Part shown: piece by piece, positions 52,790 to 63,884 of the stretch
How the letters are laid out: the number at the start of each line of letters is the position of its first letter
How positions within the stretch are numbered: position 1 is the first letter of the stretch
NCBI GenBank assembly: GCA_024291935.2
Contig: JAGTYA010000024.1
Location: 5,270,001 to 5,334,000 of the forward strand
DNA: 64,000 nucleotides
Source of the DNA: Okapia johnstoni
Taxonomy: Eukaryota > Chordata > Mammalia > Artiodactyla > Giraffidae
Reading direction: 5' to 3'
Position numbers and translations under genes: made by a program
Notes under the pieces: model-generated
The model's database searches: none
What the model saw: the letters and a program-made list of their open reading frames with translations, nothing else
Told to the model about the DNA's origin: nothing

Positions 52790-52930
52790 GGGTGGAGGTT
52801 TGTGGTGTTAGGGCTCTGGCTCTGTGTGACCTTGAGTGGCTTCCTGAACCTCTCTGAGTCTCTTCTCCCTCCTCGTGAAACAGGGCTGAGACCCCTCACT
52901 CCACAGGGCTTACCTTGAAGGCCCAACACG
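52790..52930 (+). mobile_element. MIR SINE
   Basis: GTGTGACCTTGAGTGGCTTC, CTGAACCTCTCTGAGTCTCT and CGTGAAACAGGGCTGAGACC. Confidence 0.75.
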
Positions 52931-52984
52931 CACTTGTGTGTGGCTGAGTCCTCGGTGCTGTCACCAGGTCACCATGAATCCATC

Positions 52985-53120
52985 TCCCCACTGGTGACTG
53001 GGCATCGCAGTAACCCTGGGAGGCAGGCGTGTTTCTTCCATTCTCCAGAAGAGAAAATGGAGGTCCTGGGAGAGGAAGTGATTTGTCCCAGCGTGGTGAG
53101 TGGCAGGCAGTGACCGGGAG
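52985..53120 (-). mobile_element. MIR SINE fragment
   Basis: CTTCCATTCTCCAGAAGAGA, AAATGGAGGTCCTGGGAGAG and GTGATTTGTCCCAGCGTGGT. Confidence 0.6.
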
Positions 53121-53231
53121 ACTGAGAATGGTGGGTGGTGAGTGTTGGCCCTCTCTGGAGCCCTGTGGCATGGGTTCGCATCTCATCTCTCACTCGCTGG
53201 CTGGGTGTCTTTTTTTTCTTCTCTTTCATTT

Positions 53232-53369
53232 AGTTCAGTTCAGTTGCTCAGTCGAGTCTGATTCTTTGCAATCCCATGGATGGTAGCACACCAGGCTTCC
53301 CTGTCCATCACCAGCTCCCAGAGCTTGCTCAAACTCATGTCCATCGAGTCAGTGATGCCATCCAGCCAG
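53232..53369 (-). mobile_element. BovB LINE, extreme 3' end
   Basis: AGTTCAGTTCAGTTGCTCAG tail plus CCATCACCAGCTCCCAGAGC and CATCGAGTCAGTGATGCCAT. Only ~140 bp of the element remain. Confidence 0.9.
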
Positions 53370-53394
53370 GGCCCGCCTTTACACTCAGAGGAAA

Positions 53395-54065
53395 AGCCGG
53401 AGCTCCAGGCATAGTCCACATGCTGCTCATCATGTGCCCAACTACCCCCCTAGACCACCCTGTGACCTGTCTCCCTGCTTCCTCCCTCGCTCACCAAGCT
53501 CCGGACACTGAGCTCCTGCTGTTGCTCATACAAGTAAGCCCATGCTGGCTTCAGGGCCTTTGCCCTTGGCTGTCCCCTCTGCCAGGAACAGGGCTTTCCA
53601 AGTGGCTCAGTGGGTAAAGAATCCACCTGCAGTGTAGGAGATGCAGGAGACGCTGGTTCAGTTCCTGGATCGGGAAGATCCCCTGGAGGAGGGCATGGCA
53701 ACCCACTCCAGTATTCTTGCCTGGATGACTGAAGCGACTGAACATGCACGCACTGCCAGGAACATGCTTCCCTCTGCTGTAACCAGGGCTTGTCCCTTCC
53801 CTTCATTTAGGTCTCTGCTCATATGTCCCCTAACATGTCACCCACCCCAGCCTATCACTCTCTGCCCCACCCTGTTTTATTTTTCTGCAGAGCACTTATC
53901 AGCCCTGACATTATTTAGAAATGTGTTTGTTCACCATTTGTCCCCTCCCCACCTTACACACTACAAGTGCTCCACCAGGGGAGGGACGCAGACTGTTCTG
54001 TTCCCTGCTGTGTCCTCGGACAGGACAGTACCTGGCATGTAGTAGGTCCTCAGTAAGTGAAGAAG
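53395..54065 (+). mobile_element. L2 LINE 3' end, split by Bov-tA
   Basis: Sense L2: CTTCAGGGCCTTTGCCCTTG, TAGGTCTCTGCTCATATGTC, CTGCAGAGCACTTATCAGCC, GGACAGTACCTGGCATGTAG and TAGGTCCTCAGTAAGTGAAG. One of the longest L2 tracts in the window. Interrupted at 53591-53752. Confidence 0.85.
53591..53752 (+). mobile_element. Bov-tA SINE, internally shortened
   Basis: GGGCTTTCCAAGTGGCTCAG head, ATTCTTGCCTGGATGACTGA joining body to tail, then GCGACTGAACATGCACGCA. CTGCCAGGAACA flanks it perfectly (53579-53590, 53753-53764). Confidence 0.94.
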
Positions 54066-54074
54066 TTGGAGCCA

Positions 54075-54235
54075 GACATTCCCATGTTCAAATCCTGGCT
54101 TCTTCACTCTCTCGTGGTGTGACTGGATCCCTGTCCTCTGTAAACCCCATGTGTAAAATCATTCTAATAATCATGCCAGCTCATGTGAGGGTTGTGTGGA
54201 TGCAGCAAGGGGCCAACTGTGGGGCCTGCAAGTAG
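54075..54235 (+). mobile_element. MIR SINE
   Basis: CATGTTCAAATCCTGGCTTC, TGGTGTGACTGGATCCCTGT, TGTAAAATCATTCTAATAAT and GTGAGGGTTGTGTGGATGCA. Confidence 0.75.
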
Positions 54236-55479
54236 GATATACTCCAGAGGTGAGAGAGAGTTACTGCTACTGCTGTTGTTATAACAGTAGCAAGGAAGGG
54301 GTTTGCATGCAGTGAGAGTGTCTATTCATTCATTGGTCCATGACCTCCATAAACCCATATTGACACATCTGCTCTCAGATGCTGAGAACACAGTCAGGCC
54401 TGGAAAGGATCACAGTAAAGTAGAGGGAAGACTGGGGGATAGAGAATAAGGGGCCATGTGTGGAGACAGAGATGGGCTCATTGGGGGAGAGATAAGGTTA
54501 TGAAGGATCAATTTCACAGAGAAGGGTGTTTTGATGGCTGGGTCTTGAGGAGTGAGTAAGAGTTCACCAGGCTGACAGGAAGAGAAGGCAGAAGGAAAGG
54601 CACTGCAAAAATGGGGAGGGGGGTTTTTCTTGCATGGCGTGTTCTTGGCTAATGTCCGTTACTCTGCATGGCTGGTGAAGGGCCAAGGGGTTTGGACCAT
54701 GATCCAGGGATGGTACGGAGCCTGGGAAGGATTTCCAGCAGGAGGGACCCTGTCAATTTTATGCTGTGGAGGATCACTCCAGGGCAGAGTGGAGGGCAGG
54801 CTGGAGAAGAGGTGCTTGAGGGCAGAGAGACTGTCAGTGCACAGAGCTGGGGCAAGAGGGGGTGGTAGCCAGCCAGAGGACCAGGAGGAGCCCAGTGGTG
54901 AGGATGAGGCCGAGGTCAGCTTAGGAGAAGCAGCCAGGCCAGTGGGCTTCACGTGGAAGTGTCTGAGCTGCAGAATTCATCTCCTTCAACTCCTGGATAA
55001 CATCAGACCCTCCCACGTGGCCAGAGCTGGGATGACAGTGACTGTGAGGTCAGAGAGCCGAGAAGACCCTACAGTCAGCCTGAATACCCCGCCTCATAGG
55101 CCGCAGGGATGTCAGGAAGCAGTGTTCTATTGAGTGGAAGGAACCACTGCAGAGAAACCTGACAGGACTAGAGAAGTTTCCTCTTCCAGAAACCCAAAGG
55201 GAGACACATTTGTTTCCATGACACATTCATACTTTTCAAGAGACAATGTGATTGTTTTCCTAATTTTGCTCTGGAAAGCAATGAATGGAAGATTTCACCT
55301 GCTGTGACAGCCTCTCCCTCCCTCAGGCACTAAACAATAGAAGAAGCTTCCAGGCCCAGCTCACTGGTGCCTGAAATTCCATCACTGGAGCATCATTTCT
55401 TTGGCTTGCAGTTTTGTCCTTTGTAAAAATGCAAATGCCTGCACAGCAAGAGGTATTCAACATAAATAACTTCTGTTCA
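54236..55479. other. No gene recognised
   Basis: GC-rich sequence. The 167-aa plus frame 54630-55133 is proline/glycine/charge-rich without a domain and overlaps open frames in other phases, so it looks like chance. A TACTGCTACTGCTGTTGTTA stretch lies at 54264. Confidence 0.4.
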
Positions 55480-55592
55480 TTCACTCCACAAATATTTACC
55501 GAGTCCCTTCTCTAAACCAGGCAGGGACTAGAGGCTGTAAATAGAGAAATTAATTAAGACTCAGTCCTTACTTTCAAGGAACTCACAAGCTG
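55480..55592 (-). mobile_element. L2 LINE 3' end fragment
   Basis: CTCCACAAATATTTACCGAG, TAAACCAGGCAGGGACTAGA and TTTCAAGGAACTCACAAGCT (antisense L2 end). Confidence 0.75.
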
Positions 55593-55734
55593 TGTGTGTG
55601 TGTATCTATATTTGGGCAGGGCATACATGGCAACCTAACTATAACAGTCTTGCAAGTGATATGATGGTGGTGGGTAAAAAATGCCAGGAGAATCCACAGT
55701 ACGCATGACCCAATTATGTGCTGCTCAAAGTTAT

Positions 55735-55954
55735 GTGCTGTGTGCTAAGTGGCTTCAGTCGTGTCCGACTCTGCGACCCTATGGACTGTAGCCCACCAGG
55801 CTCCTCTGTTCATGGGATTCTCTAGGCAAGAATACTGGAGTGGGTTGCAGTGCCCTCCTCCAGAGGGTCATTCTGACTCAGGGATGAAACCCACAGCTCT
55901 TAGGTCTCCTGCATTGGCAGGTGGGTTCTTTCACTAGTGCCACCTGGGAAGCCC
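55735..55954 (-). mobile_element. Bov-tA SINE
   Basis: AAGTGGCTTCAGTCGTGTCC, AATACTGGAGTGGGTTGCAG and AGTGCCACCTGGGAAGCCC. GCTCAAAGTTAT (55723-55734) against GCTCAAGGTTAT (55955-55966) is the TSD. Confidence 0.94.
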
Positions 55955-55966
55955 GCTCAAGGTTAT

Positions 55967-56621
55967 ACTAGGAATCTAACATGTCATGGAAAAAGAGAAT
56001 TCCAGCTGGGGTGGCACAGCCAAGGCAAATGGATGAAGTCATGAACCAGGCTGGTGGGGTACTGGGGATTTCAAGCTTCTCAGCAGCCTGGGACACAAGA
56101 CAGGACATGGAAGATGGGATTGGCACAGCAGGGAGGGCTCCTCACTGATTGGATGAAATTACTCATCTTAGGTGGCAGGGCGTCTGTCACAGTTCTTTGC
56201 TGCCGCCCCAGCTTCCACCTCACCTCCTCCCACCAAGTCCACCACATTGTCCTCTGGGAAACTGCCACACTCAGCTCCAGAGGTGGGAACTGATTGGCTT
56301 AAGCCATCAACCCTCCATTTTGCCAGTGTCTGATTGGCTCAGGGCGGGTCACAAGACCCAGCTCAGGCCAATGAGACGTAAAGTGTTTGCCAAGGAGTTG
56401 AGGGGGTGGGTCTGGGGGAAGGATTTTCTTGTCTCCTCTGAAGGGACTCCCATAAAGCACTCATACTTTTCTTTTGGCTCCAAGTGGTGAGGGTGTGAGG
56501 GACCAGGGGTGAAGGCAACAGTGAAGGAGAAAATGTCAGAGAAATGGAACTTGGCTGGACCAGCATTTGAGGGTCTCAGTTTCCTGAGTCAGCAAATTTC
56601 CACAGTTGTTTAACTGGTTTT
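55967..56621. other. No gene recognised; two ATTGG and one CCAAT motif
   Basis: GATTGGCTTAAGC (about 56292), GATTGGCTCAGGG (about 56332) and GGCCAATGAGACG (about 56367) are spaced CCAAT-type motifs in both orientations. No promoter partner identified. Confidence 0.35.
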
Positions 56622-56825
56622 TTGGGTTTTCCCTCATAGCTCAGTTGGTAAAGAATCTGCCTGCAATGCGGGAGACCTGAGTTCCATCCCTGAATTGAGA
56701 AGATTCCCTGGCGAAGGGAAAGGCTACCCACTCCAGTATTCTGGCCTGGAGAATTCCATGGACTATAGAGTCCATGGGGTCGCAAAGAGTTGAAAACTCT
56801 TTGAAAGTCGGACTGAGAGACTTTC
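56622..56825 (+). mobile_element. Bov-tA SINE
   Basis: TTTTCCCTCATAGCTCAGTT head, GGAGACCTGAGTTCCATCCC, body CACTCCAGTATTCTGGCCTG and tail TCGGACTGAGAGACTTTC, followed by a pentamer tail. Confidence 0.92.
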
Positions 56826-56845
56826 AAATCAAATCAAATCAAATC
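56826..56845 (+). repeat. (AAATC)4 tail of the Bov-tA
   Basis: Four exact AAATC units directly after the SINE body. Confidence 0.95.
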
Positions 56846-56917
56846 TTTCCAGATGTTTGTTGTTGTAAACAACACAATGATTCATATATAGATACATATG
56901 CATATCACCTTTGCCTT

Positions 56918-57050
56918 CCTGGAGAAGGAAATGGCAACCCACTCCAGTATTCTTGCCTGGAGAATCCCACGGACAGAGGAGCATGGTGGGCTACAGTCCA
57001 TGGGTTCGCAAAAAGTTGGACAAGGCTGAGCAACTAACACTTTCACTTAA
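56918..57050 (+). mobile_element. BovA-type SINE, 5'-truncated
   Basis: CTGGAGAAGGAAATGGCAAC, CATGGTGGGCTACAGTCCAT and GCTGAGCAACTAACACTTTC. The tRNA-like head is absent. Confidence 0.9.
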
Positions 57051-57289
57051 CTGGTTGATTATTACTTTCAAATGAAAATTTCCTTACTGGGGCAGGTCAT
57101 TTCTGGAGGACAGAATTGAGTAGGAGCAGCCAGGGGTGCTCCGACCTGGGGTGGGATGGAGTGGTCAAGTCCCTCCCCTGTTGGTTTCATCTTCATGCAA
57201 AGTTCTTACGAGTTGAGATCTTTCTTCAGAAAACATCCCCTGACCCTTACACTTGCCCTGGCTCCTGTATGGTAAGTCCTGGTCAGATA

Positions 57290-57490
57290 ACTGGGTTCTA
57301 TTCCAACCTAGCCTGCTACCTGACTGTGGATCCCAGGGCAGTCACATCCCCTCTCTAGGCTTCTGTTTGATTTATCCACCAGCTCCCAGACTGAGCTCCC
57401 CAAGAGCAGACGTGGTGGTCAAGCCAGCACTGTAGTCCCAGAGCCCAGGACAAGCCTAGCCTAGAACAGGTGTCTATGCAGCTATTGACC
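57290..57490 (+). mobile_element. MIR and L2 fragments side by side
   Basis: 57290-57380 has MIR-like CCTAGCCTGCTACCTGACTG and CATCCCCTCTCTAGGCTTCT. 57385-57490 has L2-like CTGAGCTCCCCAAGAGCAGA and CAGGACAAGCCTAGCCTAGA. Both decayed. Confidence 0.45.
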
Positions 57491-57710
57491 AATCAGTGTG
57501 GGAGATGCACCTTCCTGTTCTAACCTCCCCAGGTCAGGGCCATGTGTGATGCTGATATGAACATTCCTATGTCTATCCCAAAAGCCTGATGGAGACTTCA
57601 GCCCCATGCTAGGGCAGAAGGAAGAGACTGAGTATCCAGACGGCATGGTGGCGGTGTCAGCTCACGCAGAACTTCTCATACAGCCACAGCTAGACTGCAG
57701 GGCAAGAAGT

Positions 57711-57913
57711 GAAGTTAAGTGAACGTTGCTCAGTCATGTCCAACTCTTTGCAACCCCATGTGACCCCATGGGCTATACAGTCCATGGGATTCTCTAGGCC
57801 AGAATATGGGAGTGGATTTCCCTTCTCCAGGGGATCTTCCCAACCCAGGGATCGAACCTAGGTCTCCTGCATTGCAGGCGGATTCGTTACCAACTGAGCC
57901 ACAAGGGAAACCC
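57711..57913 (-). mobile_element. Bov-tA SINE
   Basis: GAACGTTGCTCAGTCATGTC, CCAGGGATCGAACCTAGGTC and ACTGAGCCACAAGGGAAACC. A CCCCATG(T)GACCCCATG doubling lies at about 57755. Confidence 0.92.
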
Positions 57914-58025
57914 AAGAATACTAGAGTGGGCAGCCTATCCCTTCTCCAGTGGATCTTCCTGACCCAGGAATTGAACTGGGGTCTCCTGCATTGCAGGCAG
58001 ATTCTTTACCAACTGAGCTATCAAA
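57914..58025 (-). mobile_element. Bov-tA SINE, head half only
   Basis: CCTGACCCAGGAATTGAACT, CATTGCAGGCAGATTCTTTA and CAACTGAGCTATCA. It stands in tandem with the full copy, the same layout (in antisense) as 14240-14542. Confidence 0.88.
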
Positions 58026-58111
58026 ATCACCCCAAAGCTCAGCCATTTACTTTCCAGCTGCAGCTGACATGGGTAGTTAAGCTCTGGGGCTTTCTCCTCA
58101 ACCTGCATATT

Positions 58112-58112
<1 letters not shown>

Positions 58113-58180
<68 letters not shown>

Positions 58181-58182
58181 GT
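58113..58182 (+). repeat. GT microsatellite, 70 bp
   Basis: About 34 GT units with a single TT interruption near 58161. Probably polymorphic. Confidence 0.97.
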
Positions 58183-58860
58183 TGAAGCCAGGGGAGAGGA
58201 CAGTGGTCAAATGGGCCCCTGCCAGAGGACAGACTCAAAGGCTGGAGTGAACCAATGGGGTCTAGCCCAGAGCCGCTGCTCAGCTTTGGTGGTGTGGACC
58301 ACACCTCAGAGTCCTCGGAGGGAGAGGACCCATGTCTATATTCATGGCAAGAGCAGAGAAGGCAGATTGGGGGAGACCCCCTGGAGGTGGGGCAGGTACC
58401 TGAAGACTGGTACAATCTCATGCCTGTCTTCAGCCTTTCTAGGACTGCGGCTCCTCTCTTGAGGGCAGGTAGGAGGAAGAGGAGAACAGACAGTGAGAGC
58501 CTGGGATGGGGTACATTGACCTTGAGAGGGTTATAAGGTTAAAGAAGAGTCATCACAAGACATCACCCACTCACTCATTAATTCATTCATTAGTGTTTCT
58601 GATCCTTGGATTTGTAGTTACTAGTTGGGGAAGTGGATAACATGGTATTACACAAATGTAATAGATTACATCGGATTTCATTATTTTGTATTATATTATA
58701 AATTATAATAAGGGTTACGAAGAGGGGCGTGATGAGGAGTCAATTGCAAATGGTTAAAAGAAGAGCAAAGAAGTGCAACAGAGCTGGCTGAAGAGGTGGG
58801 GTTGGAGGAAGAGTTAACCGACACTCATCCTTGCCTGTACCCTAATCCTCACAACAACCC
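58183..58860. other. No gene or repeat recognised
   Basis: Unique-looking sequence, AT-rich from 58560 on (CACTCATTAATTCATTCATT may be an L2 end). Confidence 0.35.
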
Positions 58861-61800
58861 AGCAGGCCAAAAATCTAAACATGTCAATTAAGAGGCAGAG
58901 ATTGCCGGGTTGGATCAAAATGGACACAACTACATGCCATCTACACAAGAAAAACACTTCAAATACAAAGACATATAGGTTAAAAGTAAAAGGTTGGAAA
59001 AAGATGTACCATGTAAGCATCAATCAAAAGAAACCTAAAGTGGCTATATATTAGCATCAAAGTGTGTTTCAGAGAAAATGCTATGACTAGGGATAGAGAA
59101 GATAATTCTGTGATGACAAAGAAGTCAATTTATTAAGAGGACATCCAATCCTAAATGTTTACGAGACTAACAGAACTTCAAAATAGGTGAAACAAACACT
59201 GATGGAACTACAAGGGAGATACATAAATTCAAAATTATTGAATTATTGAAAAGATTTCAATATTCTTCTTTCAAAATTAATAGAAAAGTACGCAAAAGAT
59301 AAGTAAGAATTTAGGTTTGAACAACACAGTCGATCAACTTGACCTAACAGCAAAATACATACCCTTTCAAATGCATTCAAAAATGTCTCAGTGAGTTAAA
59401 AGGATTCAAGCAATATAAGTATGCTCTCTGACTACAATATAGAATTGAATTAGAAATTAATAACTGTGAAAAATCTCTAGAAAATCGCTATTTGGAAAAG
59501 AAATAAAACATTTCTAAATAGCTCACAGGTCAAATAAGAAATCAAAACAAGAATTAGAAAGTATTTCGAGCTGAATGGAAATTAAACACAACACAGTGAA
59601 ATTTGTGTATGTGTGCTCAGTTGTTTCAACTACATCCAACTCTTTGCGTCCTGATGGACGATAGCCGTGTCTGACTCTTCGCAACCTTATGGACTATATA
59701 TAGTCTGCCAGGCTCCTCTGTCCACGGAATTGTCCAGGCGGGAATACTGGAGTGGGTAGCCATTCCCTTCTCCAGGGCATCTTCCTGACCCAGGGATCGA
59801 ACCCGAGTATCCCACATTGCAGGCAGATTCTTTACCATCTGAACTACTAGGGAAGTCCCAATTAGGAACTTTATCATAACACTAATGATAGAAAAGAGGA
59901 AAGGTCTCAAATCAGTGATCTCAGATTCAATCTTATGAATTAGGAAAAAAAGATCAAATGAAATCCAGGTAAAAAAAGGAAGAAAGTGATTAAGATCAGA
60001 GTGGAAATCAATGAAATAAATAACTGAAAAATAAAAGCAAATACCAGTAAAACAAGAACCGGTTCTTTGGGGTGATCAGAAAAGCCAGACTGTACAGGGA
60101 ATTAAAAAGACACAAAGTAAAAGCGTCAGAAATGAGAGGTGACAACAGTGCAGATTCTACAGATGTTGAAAGGACAATAAAAGAATATTATGAACAACTT
60201 TATGAACAACTTTACAATTTTACAGCTTAGAAGAAACGGATGAATTGCTTAAAAGATATAAACCACCAAAGGTCACTCAAGAAGAAATATGTAACATAAT
60301 AGCTGTACATCTATTAAGCACATTTGGTAGTTAAAAATCTTTCCCCAAAGATAATTCCAGTTTCAGATGACTTCGCTGGTTAATTCTATTGATCATTTAA
60401 GGAAGAATGATACAAATTCTATACAAAGTTTTCCCCCAAAATAAAGGTAAGTGATTATTTCTCAATTCATTCCTTCTGGTCAACAATTCTTTCATACCAA
60501 AACATGATAAAGACATAACAAAAAACCTACAACCTATATTTATTATGAAATTAAATGTAAAATTTCTAAGCAAAATGTTAATAAATAAAATCCAACAATA
60601 TATGAAGAGGATAATATATTACGACTAAATGGGACCTATGCCAGCAGTGTAGAGTTGGTTTAACATTTGAAAGTCAATGTAATTCATCATATAAAGATGA
60701 TCATTTATAATGAAACTTCAAAAAAGGAAAAACTTATACAATTATCTTAAGTGATACAGAGAAAGCATTTGACTAAATCCAACATTAATTCCTGATAAAG
60801 TTTCTCTGTTCTATAAGCTAGGAATAGGAGTGAACTTCCTCCACCTAATAATGAGTATCTACCAAAACCCTATAGAACTGTCTTTTAAGAAAAAGATACC
60901 ACTCTACTCTTAAAATCAGGAAGAAGGCAGATGTCTGCCTCTACCACTTCTATTCAACACTGAGCTAGAAGTTCTGCTCTGTGGAATCACACACACAAAA
61001 GTTAAGTCACTCAGTAAGGAGAGAAACAAATTGTGTTTATTCACATATAATGTGATCATTTATGTAGAAAACCTGATGGAATTTATAATACAAAAAGGAT
61101 ATTAGAGTGAATAAATGAGCTGAGGATGGTTATAGGGTATAAGATCAATATGGAAGTACCAAGTATATTTCTATATACTAGCAACAAATAATCAGAAATA
61201 AAAATTAGAAAAACAATACTATTTACAATGGCATGAAAATATGAGATTCTTAGGAATGGATCTGATAAAATATTTGCAAGTTCTATACACGGAAAACTAC
61301 AAAACACCAACACTTTCCCTCCATTTGTTCTGTAGATTCAATGCAATTCCAGTCAGAAACCGAGCATCCTTTTTTCTTTTCAAATATTGACAACCTTATT
61401 CTAATATCTATGTTAATGACCTAGAATACTGAAAACAACTCATAAAGAGAAAACCAAAGTTGGAGAACTAACAGTGCCTGATTTCATGGCCTATTATAAA
61501 GCTATAATAATTAAGACACTGTGATACTGACATCAAGAATGACACATAGAACAATGGAACAGAATAGGGCCCAGGAATAGACCCATACGTACATGGACAT
61601 TGATTTTTGACAACTTCATTGAAAAACAATAGTTATTTCAACAAATGATTCTAGGACAATTGGATATCCATATGCAAAAAAAAAAGTTGATCCATATTAA
61701 ATGTAAAATCTAAAACTATAAAGTTTCAGAAGAAAGCACAGAAAAAAAAATCATGTTGCTTAGGCAAAGATTTCTTAGATATAACATCAAAAACACAACT

Positions 61801-62135
61801 TTAAAAGGAACAAACTGATAAATCAGACTTCATCAAAATAAACAAACAAAAAATTCTCCTCTTTGAAAGACACCTTTAAAGAGAATGAAAAGATAAGCCA
61901 CAGACTGAAACAAAATATTTGCAATTCATATATATGCTAAAAGATATATATCCATAATATATAAGATACTCAAACCTCAAGATAAGAAAACAAACAGTTT
62001 TAAGAAGGTTAAAATTTTTTTTAAATACCTTATCCAAGCAGATGGCAAATAAGCACATGAAAGTAGGTTCAACAACAGTAGTCATTAGGAAAATGCATAT
62101 TAAAACCACAGTGAGTTATTAAAATTCACCTGTTA
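58861..62135 (+). mobile_element. Ancient L1 LINE, decayed ORF2 region
   Basis: Sense L1 ORF2-derived sequence for over 3 kb: CATGCCATCTACACAAGAAA, AATCAATCAAAAGAAACCTA-like text at 59015-59035, AAATGCTATGACTAGGG, GACTACAATATAGAATTGAA, GATAGGAATAGGAGTG-like text at 60818-60833, TGGCATGAAAATATGAGATT, AGAACAATGGAACAGAATAG and ACAAATGATTCTAGGACAAT. Dense stops and indels leave no usable ORF. A Bov-tA interrupts it at 59606-59857. Confidence 0.85.
59606..59857 (-). mobile_element. Bov-tA SINE in L1, with doubled end
   Basis: TGCTCAGTTGTTTCAACTAC, then a repeated CCAACTCTTTGCGTCCTGAT / TGACTCTTCGCAACCTTATG block at 59636-59692, then GAATACTGGAGTGGGTAGCC and TTTACCATCTGAACTACTAG. The doubling makes it ~40 bp longer than other copies here. 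Confidence 0.9.
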
Positions 62136-62380
62136 AGAGTGGTTAAGATGAGAAAGACTGATCATATCTTGCCCTAAGAATTTTACATGATATCCTCTAG
62201 CAACTTACCAAGGAAGATTCTATTATTATTTTCTTTTTGACAAGTGAGTAAGTCCTAATCCTTACAGTTTGAGACCTGGGAAAGTCTTAGGGAATCAACC
62301 AATCCAATGCCTACCCTGACCCACTTTCACTACCACTTCTATTTTAGAAGTAAGGTAAGGGGCCCTCAGTAACAGAGGCT
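62136..62380. other. No gene or repeat recognised
   Basis: Short AT-rich sequence between the L1 and a SINE. A weak antisense MIR is possible at 62220-62330. Confidence 0.35.
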
Positions 62381-62596
62381 GTGCTGTGCTGTGCTCGGTC
62401 GTGTCTGACTTTTTGGACCCTTTGGACTGTAGCCCACCAGGCTCCTCTGTCCATGGGATTTTTCAGGTAAAAATGCTGGAGTGAGTTGTCATTTCCTCCT
62501 CCAGGGGATCTTCCTGACCCAGGGATCAAACCTGCATCTTCTCTGTCTCCTACATTGCAGGCAGATTCTTTACCACTAAGCCATCAGGGAAGTCCA
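62381..62596 (-). mobile_element. Bov-tA SINE
   Basis: GCTGTGCTCGGTCGTGTCTG, AATGCTGGAGTGAGTTGTCA, CCAGGGATCAAACCTGCATC and TACCACTAAGCCATCAGGGA. Confidence 0.92.
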
Positions 62597-63358
62597 ATAG
62601 TGGCTGCCCAAACTCAAAATTGATGACTTTATTGAGTTCTTATGGTTTATTCCTACCTAGAAGTTTATGGATTTGAAAGAGGTGGATCTCATGAAATGCT
62701 CCACCTGTTTATCCACTTGGTGTGAAATGAAAGTTGTACATACATATGTACATCTCTGTGTGTGGCTGTGTATGAATGTGGGAATACGTTGTATTGTATG
62801 GGTAATCATGTTAATGTGTTCCTATATGTATGTTCTGGTGTATGCATATTTGTACTTATGTATCTACCACCCTTCTAAATTTCTCAGAAGCCACTCTGAG
62901 TCTTTTTCAAAAGACTTTTTAGGATCTATAGTGGCAACTGTTAATTTCTCAACTTTTCAGCAGACCAACTCAATCCTGTTTCCCCAGGTGGAGGGTAGAT
63001 GGAGTTGCTTTTTTCCTTTTCCTCACGGGTATAGCCACTCAAGAATAAAATCATGGTCCTTGGAAAGAGGAGATTATTGTTATTCTCATAGACAGAGCTG
63101 TGGGTTGGATGGATTGAAGATAATATCATCTGGGTGAGATGTAATTTTAGAGCAATAATCTCCAAAGCCACAAAGCTAAAAATAGTGAGACACATAAGTG
63201 ATGTCAACTCAAAATACAGACCTGAAGTTCTCTTCTCCACCACTTTTTTACTTGACTAACACCTAGTCACATTGGGTTAAAGCTTATTCTCTCCAAGAAG
63301 ACTTCTCTGATCCTTATATTCCCTTCCTGGTTTCAAAAACTGTTGGTGAGAACTCATC
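62597..63358. other. No gene recognised
   Basis: AT-rich with GTATG-rich phrases at 62740-62870. The plus frame 62667-63137 (156 aa) has no domain and a low-complexity V/Y/C start, so it looks like chance. Confidence 0.4.
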
Positions 63359-63568
63359 AGGCTTCCCTGGTGGTTCAGACAGTAAAGAATCTACCTGCAA
63401 TGTGGGAGACCGTAGTTCGATCCCTGGGTCAGGATGACCCCTCAGAGAAGGGAACGACTACTCACTCCAGTGTTCTTGCCTGGAGAATTCCATGGATAGA
63501 GGAGCCTGGTGGGCTAAGGTCCATGGGGTCATAGAGTTGGACACAACTGAACAACTAACACTTTCACA
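63359..63568 (+). mobile_element. Bov-tA SINE
   Basis: GGCTTCCCTGGTGGTTCAGA head, GTAGTTCGATCCCTGGGTC B box and TGGACACAACTGAACAACTA tail with CACTTTCACAC end. Confidence 0.93.
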
Positions 63569-63884
63569 CTTTTCACTCACTTCCATCTATTGAAATATTA
63601 ATCCTGTTAGAGTACCATGGACAGAGGCCACCCCACTGAAGAAGGGCTGAGGGGTGTCTGCATTGTACAGGACCAGGAAGGGTAGCCTGATATCTTCTGG
63701 CTAATGGTGTGAAGACACATGAGAAATGGAAAGCCCAGGTCATGGCAGGTCATCTAGTCCAACTCATTGCATCTACTCAGCATGTTTTCTGAACCACATG
63801 TACATTTACAAATGTCCAGAGAATGTCATCAAATCATGATGGGGAAACTATGGGGGAAGCTTGGAAAAACCTGAGCCTAGTCTC
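63569..63884. other. No gene or repeat recognised
   Basis: Unique-looking sequence before the final MIR. A GGAAACTATGGGGGAAGCTT phrase may be a weak antisense MIR/L2. Confidence 0.35.

Noticed and set aside
54630..55133. 167-aa plus-strand open frame
   Set aside because: No domain, several overlapping frames open on both strands, no supporting splice or start context.
56290..56372. Second CCAAT-box promoter cluster
   Set aside because: Only three motifs, mixed orientation and wide spacing; much weaker than the 50.3-kb cluster.
57806..58462. 218-aa plus-strand open frame
   Set aside because: It is a read-through of two antisense Bov-tA copies and the GT microsatellite (V/C repeats); not a gene.
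62667..63137. 156-aa plus-strand open frame
   Set aside because: Starts in a low-complexity GTATG-rich region and shows no conserved motif.
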